DNA of 64,000 nucleotides from Planctobacterium marinum (GCF_036322805.1 NZ_AP027272.1:4216001-4280000), one strand, 5' to 3'. Shown: positions 27,494 through 38,119, counted from the stretch's first letter. Numbers and translations: made by a program. The notes: a model not told the origin generated them from the sequence alone.

Positions 27494-28642
27494 TTAAAGG
27501 CTGGCTGTCGGTTCAGTGCCGTCTTCCAATTTAACTTCCATACCCTTTTGTGGGTACTCGGGCAACGTTGTCACTATGCGATCATTGTTCTGCAAACCAT
27601 CGCTCACTAGGTAAAACTGTCCTTCTTCACGCAATACGGCGACATTTCTTGGCTCTAGCTTCTGCTCGCCATCCACTACCCAAACCGTCTGATTGGTCAC
27701 CAGCTCTTGCGGCAACTTAAAGACGTTTTCAAGCGTCTTACCGATGAAATTCACTTCCGCGAAGCTACCGAATTTCAGTTTAGGTGCACCAGTTTTAAGG
27801 CCGTAAGGATCGGCAACTCGGGCAACCACCTGGCCCATACGCGTGGCGGTATCTACCACGCCTAAATCTCGCGCGATAACACCGTCCCGGCGGATGGTCT
27901 GAATACCCTTGCTTACCACATTGGCTCTAACGCCTGTAACTTCATCGGGTAAAAAAGCAGTGTCAAAACCGGCAATGGGTAAAGTAATTTCGGCATATTC
28001 AACATTATAAAGCTGGGCTACTTGCGCACCCGTAGACACAAATTGGCCGACACCTAAGCTGCGGGATACTACGAGTGCGTCATATGGCGCTTTTACTTCA
28101 CAATTGTCTAAATCGCGCTGAGCGATTTTCAGTTGCGCTTCAGCCGATTTAACATTGGCTTGAGCAGTCAATAATTGGGGTTTGCGCAAGTACAAATCGG
28201 TTACTCTGGCTGCAGGAATTTGCTTGGCCTCTTCCTTAGCCGCATCAGCACGCGCTTGCTCCTCGATTAACGCCGCTTTAGCCTGCGATAAAGTGGCTTG
28301 CGCACTGTAAAGTGCCGCCTGGTATGTGTCCTTTTCGATGCTGAACAGGGTTTCGCCTCGCTTGATAAGCCCACCCGGCACAAAATTGGGATGCCAGCTC
28401 ACGACCTCTCCCGAGACTTGCGCAGATAAGCTCGTGGATTCAAGCGGCTCTACCTCGCCATAAGCGGTGATCACCACCTGGTAATTTTGCGCTGAAATAG
28501 CCTCAACGCTTACTTTAGGGCGTGTATCAACTACCGCATCCTCTTCCGCTTTTTGTGCTGTCGCGGTAATGGCCGTCATCCCCGCCATACCAAATGCAAT
28601 TACACCAAAGGGTAAAAGCCCTTTTAACCACTTCTTCTTCAT
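27494..28642 (-). CDS. RND efflux periplasmic adaptor (HlyD/MFP family)
   Basis: 382 residues from ATG 28642, with AAGG upstream; a TTG 6 nt earlier is also in frame. An N-terminal hydrophobic anchor (about 5-28) is followed by the lipoyl halves (TSLSAQVSGEVVSWHPNFV; VKAPYDALVVSRSLGVGQFV), a coiled-coil hairpin (about 95-170) and beta-barrel domains. It links the pump to an outer-membrane channel. First gene of the two-gene efflux operon. Confidence 0.9.
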   Translation of the reverse strand: MKKKWLKGLLPFGVIAFGMAGMTAITATAQKAEEDAVVDTRPKVSVEAISAQNYQVVITAYGEVEPLESTSLSAQVSGEVVSWHPNFVPGGLIKRGETLFSIEKDTYQAALYSAQATLSQAKAALIEEQARADAAKEEAKQIPAARVTDLYLRKPQLLTAQANVKSAEAQLKIAQRDLDNCEVKAPYDALVVSRSLGVGQFVSTGAQVAQLYNVEYAEITLPIAGFDTAFLPDEVTGVRANVVSKGIQTIRRDGVIARDLGVVDTATRMGQVVARVADPYGLKTGAPKLKFGSFAEVNFIGKTLENVFKLPQELVTNQTVWVVDGEQKLEPRNVAVLREEGQFYLVSDGLQNNDRIVTTLPEYPQKGMEVKLEDGTEPTASL

Positions 28643-28648
28643 AACCAA

Positions 28649-29160
28649 ATAACCTTGTTAACTTGCGGAATATTCTATTGAAACTCATGTCAATGGTCTT
28701 ACAAGATTTGTAAACAACTATGAGTAACTTGACACTAATTGACACCAGTAGCCGCTAATACGGCACTAAGTAACATTTTGCTTTGTCTATTCTGGCATTT
28801 TCCTGACAAAAAACCATGTGACAAAAGTCACCTTAGCACAGGTTTTTATCAAAACTTCATTACTTGAACATTAAATCCCCACTAAATTTGTGTCATTGAG
28901 ATTGAGTAAGACTTTTTACAAGGCACTTTTTTGCAATAGCGCTATAGTAAAAAGAGCAATTTAATTACCATCACGAGGTGGGAGGAATTTCTAAAGGGCA
29001 AATCTTTACATTTCATTAACATTCTCACACACTGTAGATTATTGAAGGAAATTTAAACAACAAGCGGGACGCATTCGCTAACAGTCAATGCGCTTTGCAT
29101 GATAGTCGGTTTCAGGAAGAGTAGTATCAGGCTATCCAATAACAATAAGAAGGAAAGTAC
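28649..29160. other. Long intergenic region upstream of hppA
   Basis: About 510 bp between the divergent efflux operon and hppA, AT-rich with several short inverted repeats (for example TAGCGCTA near 28938-28945). It must hold both promoters. I see no open reading frame or terminator that would mark a small RNA. A strong ribosome binding site AAGGAAAG ends it. Confidence 0.4.
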
Positions 29161-31152
29161 ATGGCAGAATTAACATATCTACCTCCAATTATGGGTGCGG
29201 TCGGTCTGCTCTTCGCCCTGATTATTTATACCCTGATTAAAAAACACCCCGTCACCAATGACGCTATCGCTAAAATTGCCGATGCCATTCATCTGGGCGC
29301 CATGGTGTTTATGCATCGCGAATACAAGATGCTATTCATTTTTGCCGTGATTGTGATGGCCTTTGTCTACTTTTCATTAGGGGCGAATACCACTCTGGCA
29401 TTTGCAGTGGGCGCTGGCTGTTCTGCATTAGCTGGCTATATTGGTATGTTTACTGCCACGAAAGCCAATGTACGCACCACTCAAGCCGCTCACGATAGCG
29501 GCCCGGCTAAAGCCTTATCCATCGCCTTTATGGGTGGCTCTATAATGGGACTTTGTGTGGCCTCCATGGGTTTACTCGGCCTTGGCTTTTTATATCTTTA
29601 TTTCGGTGGTGACCCGGAATCTGCACATGCCATTCACGGTTTTGGTATGGGGGCGTCCATTGTCGCCCTATTCTCGCGTGTTGGCGGTGGTATCTACACC
29701 AAGAGTGCCGATGTGGGCGCAGATCTGGTAGGTAAGGTTGAAGCCGGCATACCTGAAGACGACCCGCGTAACCCTGGTGTTATTGCAGACAACGTCGGCG
29801 ATAATGTAGGTGATGTGGCTGGTATGGGTTCTGATATCTTTGAATCCTATTGCGGCTCAATGATAGCGACAATCGCCATCGCCTCGACAATGACTGTTGG
29901 TATCTTGGGCAGCCGTGAATCCCTGATGTTCTTACCCCTCGCCCTGGCATCAACTGGCTTAATTTGCTCAATTCTGGGCATTTTGTTGGTGAAAGCCATG
30001 TCTTCCAGTAAACCCGATGTGGCGTTGCGGGCCGGTACTATGTCTTCCGCGCTGATTTTTATTGCGGCGGCATGGTTTGTAATTTCTGAAGCTGGTATTA
30101 GTAGCAATGTTTGGTGGTCGGTGATCACTGGTGCCGTGGGCGGTATTATTATTGGCCTGGTAACTGAGTATTACACTGCCGCTGCGCCGGTACGTAAAAT
30201 TGCCAAATCTGGTGAAACCGGCTCAGCTACAGTAATGATCACAGGATTATCCGTGGGTATGCAGTCAGTGGTGATCCCGGTGCTTACTATCTGCGTCATT
30301 ATCTATATCTCTACCACTTTGTCGGGTTTATACGGTGTGGGCATCGCCGCCGTAGGCATGTTAGCTACCGTCGGCATTACCATGGCCATCGATGCCTATG
30401 GTCCCGTAGCAGATAATGCGGGAGGCATTGCTGAAATGGGTGGTTTAGGCGAAGAAACTCGCAAAATTACTGATTCCCTGGATGAGTTAGGCAATACCAC
30501 TGCAGCAATCGGTAAAGGCTTCGCCATAGGTGCAGCAGCACTGGCGGCACTAGCTATCATTGCCGCATTCGTGGAGACGCTATCCCTGAAAGGCGAGTTT
30601 ATTTTACATTTGGGTAATCCCACCGTACTGATGGGACTATTTATCGGCGGTGTTCTGCCCTTCTTAATTTCGTCCATTACAATGACGGCAGTGGGCGACG
30701 CGGCATTCGATATGATTCAGGAAATTCGCCGCCAGTTCAAAGAAATCCCCGGATTAATGGAAGGCAAAGCAGAGCCGGATACCGGTCGCTGTGTGGATAT
30801 TGCTACCAAAGCAGCCCTGCAGAAGATGATTCTACCCGGAGCCATTGCTGTTGCTGTACCGCCTCTTGTAGGATTCGGTCTAGGTGCCCACGCGCTAGGC
30901 GGCATGTTGGGCGGAGCATTATTGGGCTGTGTATTGTTGGCCCTGATGATGGCCAATGCCGGTGGTGCCTGGGATAACGCGAAAAAGTATGTGGAAAAAG
31001 GTAATTATGGTGGTAAAGGCTCAGATGTGCACGCTGCCACTGTTGTGGGCGACACGGTAGGCGATCCCTTCAAGGACACCTCTGGCCCTTCCATGAACAT
31101 CCTGATCAATGTCATGGCGATAGTCAGCCTGGTGATAGCTCCACTGCTGTAA
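29161..31152 (+). CDS. hppA: Membrane-bound ion-translocating pyrophosphatase
   Basis: 663 residues, about 16 membrane helices. It couples pyrophosphate hydrolysis to H+ or Na+ export across the inner membrane. Catalytic loop residues are intact ([22 protein letters not shown] starting near 183, and [12 protein letters not shown]). The GNTTA motif (about 444-448) has Ala where the K+-independent subclass has Lys, so this is predicted to be K+-dependent; whether it pumps Na+ or H+ cannot be decided from sequence alone. Ends 28 nt before a textbook terminator. It can save energy by using biosynthetic pyrophosphate. Confidence 0.93.
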   Translation: MAELTYLPPIMGAVGLLFALIIYTLIKKHPVTNDAIAKIADAIHLGAMVFMHREYKMLFIFAVIVMAFVYFSLGANTTLAFAVGAGCSALAGYIGMFTATKANVRTTQAAHDSGPAKALSIAFMGGSIMGLCVASMGLLGLGFLYLYFGGDPESAHAIHGFGMGASIVALFSRVGGGIYTKSADVGADLVGKVEAGIPEDDPRNPGVIADNVGDNVGDVAGMGSDIFESYCGSMIATIAIASTMTVGILGSRESLMFLPLALASTGLICSILGILLVKAMSSSKPDVALRAGTMSSALIFIAAAWFVISEAGISSNVWWSVITGAVGGIIIGLVTEYYTAAAPVRKIAKSGETGSATVMITGLSVGMQSVVIPVLTICVIIYISTTLSGLYGVGIAAVGMLATVGITMAIDAYGPVADNAGGIAEMGGLGEETRKITDSLDELGNTTAAIGKGFAIGAAALAALAIIAAFVETLSLKGEFILHLGNPTVLMGLFIGGVLPFLISSITMTAVGDAAFDMIQEIRRQFKEIPGLMEGKAEPDTGRCVDIATKAALQKMILPGAIAVAVPPLVGFGLGAHALGGMLGGALLGCVLLALMMANAGGAWDNAKKYVEKGNYGGKGSDVHAATVVGDTVGDPFKDTSGPSMNILINVMAIVSLVIAPLL

Positions 31153-31180
31153 GTCGCAACCAACGTTCGCGTAAAACAAA

Positions 31181-31206
31181 AAAACTGCACTTCGGTGCAG
31201 TTTTTT
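31181..31206 (+). terminator. Rho-independent terminator of hppA
   Basis: Stem AAAACTGCAC / GTGCAGTTTT with a TTCG tetraloop (31191-31194), followed by a T run. A-rich on the left, so it may also serve the convergent serA gene. Confidence 0.95.
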
Positions 31207-31230
31207 ATTGGGGCAGCTCCGAGACTCTAT

Positions 31231-32409
31231 CTAAGAGAGAACTCTGACACTCACCACATGTTCGACCTTTTTTATGGCCTCAATCACGTCATTCGACGGC
31301 GTATCTTCAACATCGATAATGTTGTAGGCCAGTTCGCCCCGACTTTTGTTCACCATGTCTGCGACATTCACTTCATACTCGGCCAAAACACCTAATACAT
31401 GCCCTAAAACGCCGGAAACATTACTGTTGGCAAAGGTGATACGCACCGTGCCCGGATCTCGCTCCATGGCAATAGCCGGGAAATTAACTGAGTTTTTAAT
31501 ATTTCCGTTTTCCAGGTAATCAATTAGCTGATTGGCCGCCATAACGGCACAGTTTTCTTCTGCTTCTTGGGTACTGGCACCAATGTGCGGCATAGCCAGA
31601 ACATCGTTGCGCCCGATTAAACAAGGCTCTGGAAAATCACAGATGTATTGGGATAAACCGTTATTGCTATCCAGGCTAGCCAGCACGGCCTGCGCATCGA
31701 CAATAGCATCTCGGGCGAAGTTTAACAGCACGGCTCCCGATTTCACATAGGCCAGAGTATCGCTATTTAGCATGTGTCGAGTAGCGTCAATGGCGGGCAC
31801 ATGTAAAGTGATATAGTCCGATTTGCTTAACAGACTTTGCAGGTTTTCCATGCGCTGCACCTGATTGGGCAAACGCCACGCCGCCTCCACCGATAGCGCC
31901 GGGTCAAAACCCAACACTTCCATGCCGAGGGCCAGTGCTGTCTCTGCCACCATGGAGCCAATAGCTCCCAATCCTACCACGCCAAGCTTTTTGCCATACA
32001 GCTCGTTGCCAGCAAAGTTTTTCTTTTCCTTTTCCAACAGTACACTCATCTCACCAGCATCGTGGATATGAGTCAGTGTTTGTACATAGTTCATGCCACC
32101 AGTAATACCACGGGAGCCCAATAATAATCCGCACATTACCAATTCTTTTACGGCATTGGCATTGGCGCCGGGCGTATTGAATACCACGATACCCCGCTCG
32201 CTGCATTGCTTAACGGGCACATTATTGACGCCCGCGCCAGCGCGAGCGATGGCCTTGAGCGTTTCTGGCAATAACTCATCATGTAATTTATGACTACGCA
32301 ACAGCATCGCATCAGGGTGTGCAATGTCACCGCCTACTTCATAGTTTTCTCGAGAGAATCGTTCCAGACCATTAACGGAAATGCGATTGTAGGTTTTGAT
32401 TTTGAACAT
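31231..32409 (-). CDS. serA: D-3-phosphoglycerate dehydrogenase
   Basis: 392 residues. NAD-binding motif VVGLGAIGS (near 145-153), catalytic residues in NFARDAIVD, DFPEPCL and MPHIGASTQEAE, and a C-terminal ACT domain (about 325-392) as in allosterically serine-regulated enzymes. It oxidises 3-phosphoglycerate to 3-phosphohydroxypyruvate, the first step of serine biosynthesis, in the cytoplasm. It lies 15 bp after serC in the same direction, so the first two pathway steps are cotranscribed. E. coli SerA is about 410 residues; the N-terminal part here is slightly shorter. Confidence 0.92.
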   Translation of the reverse strand: MFKIKTYNRISVNGLERFSRENYEVGGDIAHPDAMLLRSHKLHDELLPETLKAIARAGAGVNNVPVKQCSERGIVVFNTPGANANAVKELVMCGLLLGSRGITGGMNYVQTLTHIHDAGEMSVLLEKEKKNFAGNELYGKKLGVVGLGAIGSMVAETALALGMEVLGFDPALSVEAAWRLPNQVQRMENLQSLLSKSDYITLHVPAIDATRHMLNSDTLAYVKSGAVLLNFARDAIVDAQAVLASLDSNNGLSQYICDFPEPCLIGRNDVLAMPHIGASTQEAEENCAVMAANQLIDYLENGNIKNSVNFPAIAMERDPGTVRITFANSNVSGVLGHVLGVLAEYEVNVADMVNKSRGELAYNIIDVEDTPSNDVIEAIKKVEHVVSVRVLS

Positions 32410-32424
32410 TGCACTCTCCCTGTT

Positions 32425-33540
32425 TTAACTATTCACTTGTTCATAGGCCCAGTCTAACCAAGGCATTAATGCCACCAGATCAGTGCTTTCCACCGTTGCA
32501 CCACACCAGATGCGCAAGCCCACAGGTGCATCTCGATAGGCACCAATATCAAACGCCACAGCTTCGCTTTCCAGAATTTTAACCATGGCCTTCACTTTGT
32601 CTTCCTCGATGTCCAGTACCAAACAGACACTGGTGGAGCTCAAAGTAGTATCGTCTTTGGCCAGAAATGATATCCAGTCGCGGCTGGCTACAAACTCTCT
32701 TATTACCTCGAGATTGGCATCACAACGTGCAATAGTTTGTGATACACCACCAATACTCTCAACCCAATCCAGAGCATCAAGGTAATCGGCAACGCAGAGC
32801 ATGGAAGGTGTATTGATAGTGGCCCCTTTGAATACGCCTTCAATCAGCTTACCGCCTTTAGTTAAGCGGAAGATTTTAGGCAAAGGCCAGGGCGGCGTGT
32901 AGGATTCCAGACGCTCGACGGCGCGAGGACTCAAAATCAGCATACCGTGGGCACCTTCACCGCCCAACACTTTCTGCCAGGAGTAAGTGACCACGTCAAG
33001 TTTGTGCCACGGCATATCCATGGCAAATACCGCGGAGGTGGCATCACAAATGGTTAAACCTTCGCGGTCATCTGCAATCCAGTCGCCATCGGGGACCCGC
33101 ACACCTGATGTCGTGCCGTTCCAGGTAAACACCACGTCGCGGCTAAAGTCCACCTGTGCCAGGTCGGGTAATTCACCGTAGTCTGCCTCAAAACGACGCA
33201 CATCTTGTAGCTTGAGCTGCTTGGTTACATCAGTGATCCAACCTGAGCCAAAGGACTCCCAAGCCAGAATATCCAACCCTCTGGCACCCAATAGAGACCA
33301 CAAGGCCATCTCTACTGCTCCTGTATCTGATGCCGGCACAATGCCCACCCGATAGCCTTCTGGTAAACCTAACAATTCAGCCGTTTTTGAACAGGCACGC
33401 CCCAGGGCATCTTTACCGATCGCCGCGCGATGGGAGCGACCAAGGGTACTGATGTCGAGGTTGTTAACATCGTAGCCTGGACGTTTTGAGCAAGGGCCTG
33501 AAGAAAAGTTGGGATTGTGCGGCTTAACGCTGGGTTTCAT
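32425..33540 (-). CDS. serC: Phosphoserine aminotransferase (alphaproteobacterial/archaeal-type)
   Basis: 371 residues from ATG 33540 ([17 protein letters not shown]), with AGGA 7 nt upstream; the frame stays open 13 codons further but without a ribosome binding site. PLP-binding lysine is in [11 protein letters not shown]. The [13 protein letters not shown] start and the HRAAIGK segment mark the form found in alphaproteobacteria and Methanosarcina rather than the E. coli-type SerC. It makes phosphoserine from 3-phosphohydroxypyruvate with glutamate. Cotranscribed with serA. Confidence 0.88.
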   Translation of the reverse strand: MKPSVKPHNPNFSSGPCSKRPGYDVNNLDISTLGRSHRAAIGKDALGRACSKTAELLGLPEGYRVGIVPASDTGAVEMALWSLLGARGLDILAWESFGSGWITDVTKQLKLQDVRRFEADYGELPDLAQVDFSRDVVFTWNGTTSGVRVPDGDWIADDREGLTICDATSAVFAMDMPWHKLDVVTYSWQKVLGGEGAHGMLILSPRAVERLESYTPPWPLPKIFRLTKGGKLIEGVFKGATINTPSMLCVADYLDALDWVESIGGVSQTIARCDANLEVIREFVASRDWISFLAKDDTTLSSTSVCLVLDIEEDKVKAMVKILESEAVAFDIGAYRDAPVGLRIWCGATVESTDLVALMPWLDWAYEQVNS

Positions 33541-33712
33541 GTTTGTCCTCATTAGGAAAAGTGCGGGGCATAATGCCAATAGTGGTTAATGCCAATCAGC
33601 AATAACAGTTGATATGAGGATAATATTGGAGTTGATTTCGCCTTTACAAGCAAAATGTTATGCCAAAAGGCAATATCGAAGATTGATTTAGAAAATCAGA
33701 CAAGGAAAAGGA

Positions 33713-33729
33713 AGGAAGAGGATCTTCCT
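33713..33729 (-). terminator. Possible terminator of fbp
   Basis: Stem AGGAAGA / TCTTCCT with a 3-nt loop, 26 nt after the fbp stop; the minus-strand tail is T-rich (TCCTTTTCC). Weak but well placed. Confidence 0.4.
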
Positions 33730-33754
33730 CCCAGATATGATTCAGATTCTGCTC

Positions 33755-34740
33755 TTACTCTGAGGCTTGCGCCTGTTGATGATAGCCAAGGCAAGCCTCG
33801 ACTTCATTAGCAGAGCCCATTATTACCGGCACGCGTTGATGAATATCGGTTGGCATTATCTCCATAATGCGCTGATCACCGCTAGAGGCCATACCACCTG
33901 CCTGCTCCATCAAAAAGGCCATGGGGTTGGCTTCGTACATCAATCGCAACTTACCCGGCTTTTTAGGATCGCGATGGTCATAAGGATAAGCAAACAAACC
34001 GCCACGGCACAACAAACGGTGAATATCCCCCACCATAGCGGCAACCCAGCGCATATTGTAATTCTTGCCGCGTGGTCCAGTATCACCTGCCAGAAGGTCA
34101 GCGACATAAGATTGCATTGCCGGCTCCCAATGGCGCTGATTCGACATATTTATGGCAAACTCTGAGGTATCTTGGGGCACCTGAACATTGCCCTTGGTCA
34201 ATAGAAAACCACCATGGGTTTTATCTAGCGTATAGATATGTGTTCCTCGACCTGTAGTCAGTGTGAGCATAGTGGAGGGGCCATAAAGCACGTAGCCTGC
34301 CGCTACCATTTGTGTGCCAGGCTGTAAGAAAGCTGATGGGTCATTTGGTTCCATCCACTGAGGCGCATGAAAAATAGAAAAAATCGTGCCGATAAGGCTG
34401 TTAATATCCGTATTAGATGAGCCGTCCAGTGGATCAAAGCTCACCAGATATTTACCTTCGGGATTACAACCCACCACATCATCTTCTTCTTCCGAAGAAA
34501 TCGCTTTTACGTAACCGGATTCACTGAGAATATCTTTAATAATCTGATTGGAAATCACATCCAGTTTTTTTGTCTTTCGCCCTGTACATTGTCACTAAGT
34601 GTCGAACCTAGTACGCCGGCCAAAGCGCCTTGGCTAACACGGAAGGAGATTTCCTTACAGCCCGCCAGCAAGGTGCGAAGTAATAAAATGAGTTCTAAGG
34701 GAGCGCCGTCTTCCTGCAGCTGCGAATTTAAACGTTTCAT
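33755..34740 (-). pseudogene. fbp: Fructose-1,6-bisphosphatase, split by a -1 frameshift
   Basis: Two overlapping frames together encode a full-length class I FBPase of about 328 residues. The first (34740-34555) gives [12 protein letters not shown] to SDNVQGERQ and then NWM-stop; the second (from 34558) continues [35 protein letters not shown] to the C-terminus. The break is at an A7 run (minus 34571-34565). One more A, or a -1 slip at A AAA AAC, restores QKKLDV, the conserved family sequence. It is a gluconeogenic enzyme that dephosphorylates fructose-1,6-bisphosphate. Whether the product is made by recoding, is lost, or the A7 is a sequencing error cannot be decided here. Confidence 0.85.
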
Positions 34741-34829
34741 TGATTGAGGTACCTGTGCTTTATGTCTTGTAGAGTAATTGGGTGTTTGTTGTTCTTATTA
34801 TGGCGGCTAATGATAAAACAATTTGTAAG

Positions 34830-34859
34830 TTGACACACCCTCCAAAACCGAAATGTATC
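34830..34859 (+). promoter_or_regulatory. Possible sigma70-type promoter for mpl
   Basis: TTGACA at 34830-34835 and TGTATC at 34854-34859, spacer 18 bp, 84 bp before the mpl start. The -10 match is only fair. Confidence 0.3.
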
Positions 34860-34942
34860 ACTGACAGGCTGTCAAATAGGTTTTACCCAAGCAACGGCTC
34901 TGGTAGTCTTGGCCTGTTGCGAAAAAAGAACAATTTTAAATC

Positions 34943-36292
34943 ATGCATATTCATATTCTTGGCATTTGTGGCACCTTCATGGGTGGCATAGCCGTACTGG
35001 CAAGATCCTTAGGTTACAAAGTCACTGGCTCAGACCAAAACGTTTACCCTCCGATGAGCACTCAATTGGAAAACCTGGGTATTGAACTCACCACAGGTTA
35101 CGACCCGGAACAACTCGATCCTGCCCCAGATATGGTAATCATTGGTAACGCAATGTCTCGCGGCAATGCCGCAGTTGAGGCGGTCTTAGCGAAAAAACTG
35201 CCTTACACCAGTGGCCCGCAATGGTTACTTGAACACTTACTGAAAGATAAATGGGTACTGGCGGTTGCGGGAACTCATGGCAAAACCAGCACCTCCAGCA
35301 TGTTGGCCTGGATATTAGAATACGCCGGAATGAAGCCGGGTTTTTTAATCGGTGGGGTACCGGAAAATTTCGGGGTCTCGGCGCGTGCAGGAGACTCAAT
35401 ATTCTTTGTTATAGAAGCCGATGAATACGATACCGCGTTTTTTGATAAGCGTAGTAAATTTGTCCATTACCGGCCCAACACCCTTGTATTTAACAATCTT
35501 GAGTTTGATCACGCAGATATCTTTGACGATTTAGCTGCCATTCAAAAGCAATTCCATCACCTTATCAGAATGATCCCCAACAATGGTCTGATATTAAAGC
35601 CCGAATCAGTGCCTGCCATCGAAGAAACTCTGGCAATGGGCTGCTGGACCGAGCAGCAAAGTATCGGCAAAGACTGGCTTGCCAATCTCATCGCGGCCGA
35701 CGGCAGTGAATTTGATGTGCTGTTTGAGAATCAAAAGGTCGCTACAGTTAACTGGTCATTGATTGGTGAGCACAATGTACACAATGCATTGATGGCTATT
35801 GCGGCGGCGCGCAATGTGGGAGTGAGTCCGGAAACGGCCGCACAGGCGCTGGCCAGCTTTAAAAATGTGAAACGCCGCATGGAACTGCGCGGAGAAGCAG
35901 GCGGAATAAAAGTGTATGACGATTTCGCCCATCACCCTACAGCAATAACCACAACGTTAGCTGGACTCAGAGCAAAGGTTCAGCAGGAGCGAATTTTAGC
36001 CATTCTGGAGCCGCGCTCCAACACAATGAAAATGGGCGTGCACAAAGCCGAACTCATTAGTTCACTGCAAGAGGCGGATGAAATTTATCTGTTGCAGCCA
36101 GACAACATCAGTTGGCAACTCAGTGAGTTTGCTCAAAAGAGTAACAAGCCGCTATTCATCTTCGATGATCTGGAATCCATGATCCAGCATATTATCAACA
36201 GCAGTCAACAAGGCGACCATCTATTGGTGATGAGCAATGGTGGTTTTGGTGGCATTCACACTAAACTGTTAGAGAGATTGGGAAAAAGTTGA
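34943..36292 (+). CDS. mpl: UDP-N-acetylmuramate:L-alanyl-gamma-D-glutamyl-meso-diaminopimelate ligase
   Basis: 449 residues, the usual Mpl length. It joins recycled murein tripeptide to UDP-MurNAc in peptidoglycan recycling. The N-terminus [15 protein letters not shown] and [11 protein letters not shown], the ATP loop [11 protein letters not shown] (near 111) and the C-terminal SNGGFGGIH are typical of this Mur-ligase branch. Its stop overlaps the region preceding ubiX, and the pair is probably one operon. Divergent from fbp. Confidence 0.95.
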   Translation: MHIHILGICGTFMGGIAVLARSLGYKVTGSDQNVYPPMSTQLENLGIELTTGYDPEQLDPAPDMVIIGNAMSRGNAAVEAVLAKKLPYTSGPQWLLEHLLKDKWVLAVAGTHGKTSTSSMLAWILEYAGMKPGFLIGGVPENFGVSARAGDSIFFVIEADEYDTAFFDKRSKFVHYRPNTLVFNNLEFDHADIFDDLAAIQKQFHHLIRMIPNNGLILKPESVPAIEETLAMGCWTEQQSIGKDWLANLIAADGSEFDVLFENQKVATVNWSLIGEHNVHNALMAIAAARNVGVSPETAAQALASFKNVKRRMELRGEAGGIKVYDDFAHHPTAITTTLAGLRAKVQQERILAILEPRSNTMKMGVHKAELISSLQEADEIYLLQPDNISWQLSEFAQKSNKPLFIFDDLESMIQHIINSSQQGDHLLVMSNGGFGGIHTKLLERLGKS

Positions 36293-36297
36293 GCACT

Positions 36298-36918
36298 ATG
36301 GCGTTTGCAGGACAAATTACATTAGCAATCACAGGAGCATCTGGTGCGCCCTACAGTCTAAAGCTACTGCAATGTCTGGTAGAGGCCAATTATCAGGTGC
36401 ACTTGTTAGTATCAAGCGCAGCCAAAGTCGTTTTTGCTACAGAGGAAAAACTGACCTTACCCGGCTCACCAGAGAAACTCAGCGAATTCTTCGCCGAGCG
36501 TTTCGGCGCGGCTAAAGACCAGATCCGTTGTTATGGTAAAGAAGAGTGGTTTTCCCCTGTAGCCTCTGGCTCGGCGGCGCCAAAAACCATGATCATTTGT
36601 CCCTGCTCCACCAGCACCTTGTCATCGGTGGCCACGGGGGCCAGTAATACCCTGATTGAACGTGCCGCGGATGTGGTGCTCAAAGAAAAAGGGCAATTAG
36701 TGTTAGTGGTGCGAGAAATGCCACTTTCCAGCATTCATCTGCAAAACATGCTGACCTTGAGTAATCTTGGGGTCACCATTATGCCAGCAGCACCTGGTTT
36801 TTATCACCAACCACAGAGCATTGAAGATTTGGTGAATTTTGTGGTTGCCCGCATATTGGATCACATAGGATTAGATAACCAACTTATGCAGCGCTGGGGT
36901 TACAAGACACCGAATTAG
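36298..36918 (+). CDS. ubiX: Flavin prenyltransferase UbiX
   Basis: 206 residues from ATG 36298 (GGGAAAAAG upstream; a TTG at 36289 is in frame but overlaps mpl). It makes the prenylated FMN cofactor used by UbiD decarboxylase in ubiquinone biosynthesis. The Rossmann-like start [18 protein letters not shown], the phosphate/flavin-binding stretch [20 protein letters not shown] and [16 protein letters not shown] are family hallmarks. Six bp separate it from the mpl stop. Confidence 0.95.
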   Translation: MAFAGQITLAITGASGAPYSLKLLQCLVEANYQVHLLVSSAAKVVFATEEKLTLPGSPEKLSEFFAERFGAAKDQIRCYGKEEWFSPVASGSAAPKTMIICPCSTSTLSSVATGASNTLIERAADVVLKEKGQLVLVVREMPLSSIHLQNMLTLSNLGVTIMPAAPGFYHQPQSIEDLVNFVVARILDHIGLDNQLMQRWGYKTPN

Positions 36919-36995
36919 TCACATCTGACTTGAGTCATACCTGCGTGAAATCCCAATTTTACGCTTACACTAACCATGAATTAACAGGTAACGTA

Positions 36996-37781
36996 ATGAA
37001 AAAATTAGCACTGACGTTATTATTAGCCGCAACAAGCACGTTAACCCCCCACGCTCATGCATTTGGCGCCAATGGACATCGCATCACTGGCGCCATCGCC
37101 ACAGAGTATCTTACGCCACAAGCAAAACAACAATTAGAGGCCATCTTGGGTGTTGAAACACTGGCACAGGCCTCAACATGGCCAGACGAAATGCGCTCAA
37201 ATCCTGACGAGTACTGGCAAAAAACCACGCCTCCGTGGCATTACGTTTCGGTACCAGACGGCAAAACCTACAAAGAGGTTGGCGCCCCCGATGTGGGCGA
37301 TGCTTACACAGCACTGGCAAATTTTACGATTGATTTGCAAGACCAAAGCAGCAGTATAGAAGTTAAACAACGCGCAGTGCGTTTTATCGTCCATATTATA
37401 GGAGATTTACATCAACCACTTCACGTTGGTAATGGCACCGACCGCGGCGGCAATGATCACAAAGTAGAGTTCTACTGGGAAGAGAGTAATCTGCACCGCG
37501 TCTGGGACTCTGGTTTGATCAACAAAGAAGAACTGTCGTACAGCGAATTCACCGAGTGGCTGCTGGCAGCAATTAGTGAAAAAGATGTGAAGGATTGGCA
37601 CCAAACCGATCCGCTTGTTTGGATGACCGAAAGCCAAAAAATTCGCATGGATATTTACCCTGAGAAAAATGCTCAACTCTCCTGGAATTACAAATATGAG
37701 CACATGCCAACCGTCAAAAAACGTCTGAAACAAGCTGGCGTAAGGATCGCTCATTATTTAAATGAGATTTTCGAAAAATAA
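36996..37781 (+). CDS. Secreted S1/P1-type nuclease
   Basis: 261 residues from ATG 36996 (AGGT upstream; an upstream in-frame ATG at 36930 lacks a signal peptide). Signal peptide about 1-22 (cleavage after AHA). Zinc ligands of the S1/P1 family are present: H28 (GANGHRI), WPDEMR, PPWHYVSV, HIIGDLHQPLHVG and NLHRVWDSGL. The mature N-terminus would be Phe instead of the usual Trp; the backbone amine, not the side chain, binds zinc, so activity is plausible. It cleaves single-stranded DNA or RNA outside the cytoplasm. Not evidently linked to mpl/ubiX. Confidence 0.88.
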   Translation: MKKLALTLLLAATSTLTPHAHAFGANGHRITGAIATEYLTPQAKQQLEAILGVETLAQASTWPDEMRSNPDEYWQKTTPPWHYVSVPDGKTYKEVGAPDVGDAYTALANFTIDLQDQSSSIEVKQRAVRFIVHIIGDLHQPLHVGNGTDRGGNDHKVEFYWEESNLHRVWDSGLINKEELSYSEFTEWLLAAISEKDVKDWHQTDPLVWMTESQKIRMDIYPEKNAQLSWNYKYEHMPTVKKRLKQAGVRIAHYLNEIFEK

Positions 37782-37854
37782 AGAGCGAAAACATCGGAGA
37801 TCTTAAAGCGTCATTCAAGCCAAAAGGCTTTGCTTCTCAAGATCTCCTGCTCTT
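37781..37854 (+). repeat. Nested inverted repeat after the S1/P1 nuclease gene
   Basis: Outer arms AAGAGC (37781-37786) / GCTCTT (37849-37854), main arms GGAGATCTT (37796-37804) / AAGATCTCC (37839-37847), and an inner hairpin AAGCC / GGCTT with an AAAA loop (37817-37830). It could act as a 3' transcript stabiliser or weak terminator for the nuclease message; no T run follows. Confidence 0.5.
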
Positions 37855-37944
37855 AAATCCCACGCAATATTAATTCTTTTTCACCCCAGCAGTTATCCCG
37901 GATTACAGCTTGTCAGTAACCTCTAGGAAATTCGCTATTTTATT

Positions 37945-37962
37945 TGTAAGAGATTTCTTACA
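37945..37962. promoter_or_regulatory. GacA/UvrY-type upstream activating sequence
   Basis: TGTAAG-AGATTT-CTTACA, an exact 18-bp match to the palindromic GacA box TGTAAG-N6-CTTACA. It lies about 170 bp before the predicted start of the GGA-rich RNA, as expected for CsrB/Rsm genes under GacA/UvrY control. Confidence 0.85.
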
Positions 37963-38119
37963 TCACTGTGAGAAATACTAGTTCATTTCCGCTAGCCCAA
38001 TCTGACCAAAAAACATAAATCATTGTTTTTATTTGATTTTAATGAATTAAATGTGGATTTATGTCACCAAATTGTCATAAAACAGCGTCTTGCCATCGAA
38101 AAAAAATTATCAATTCACT

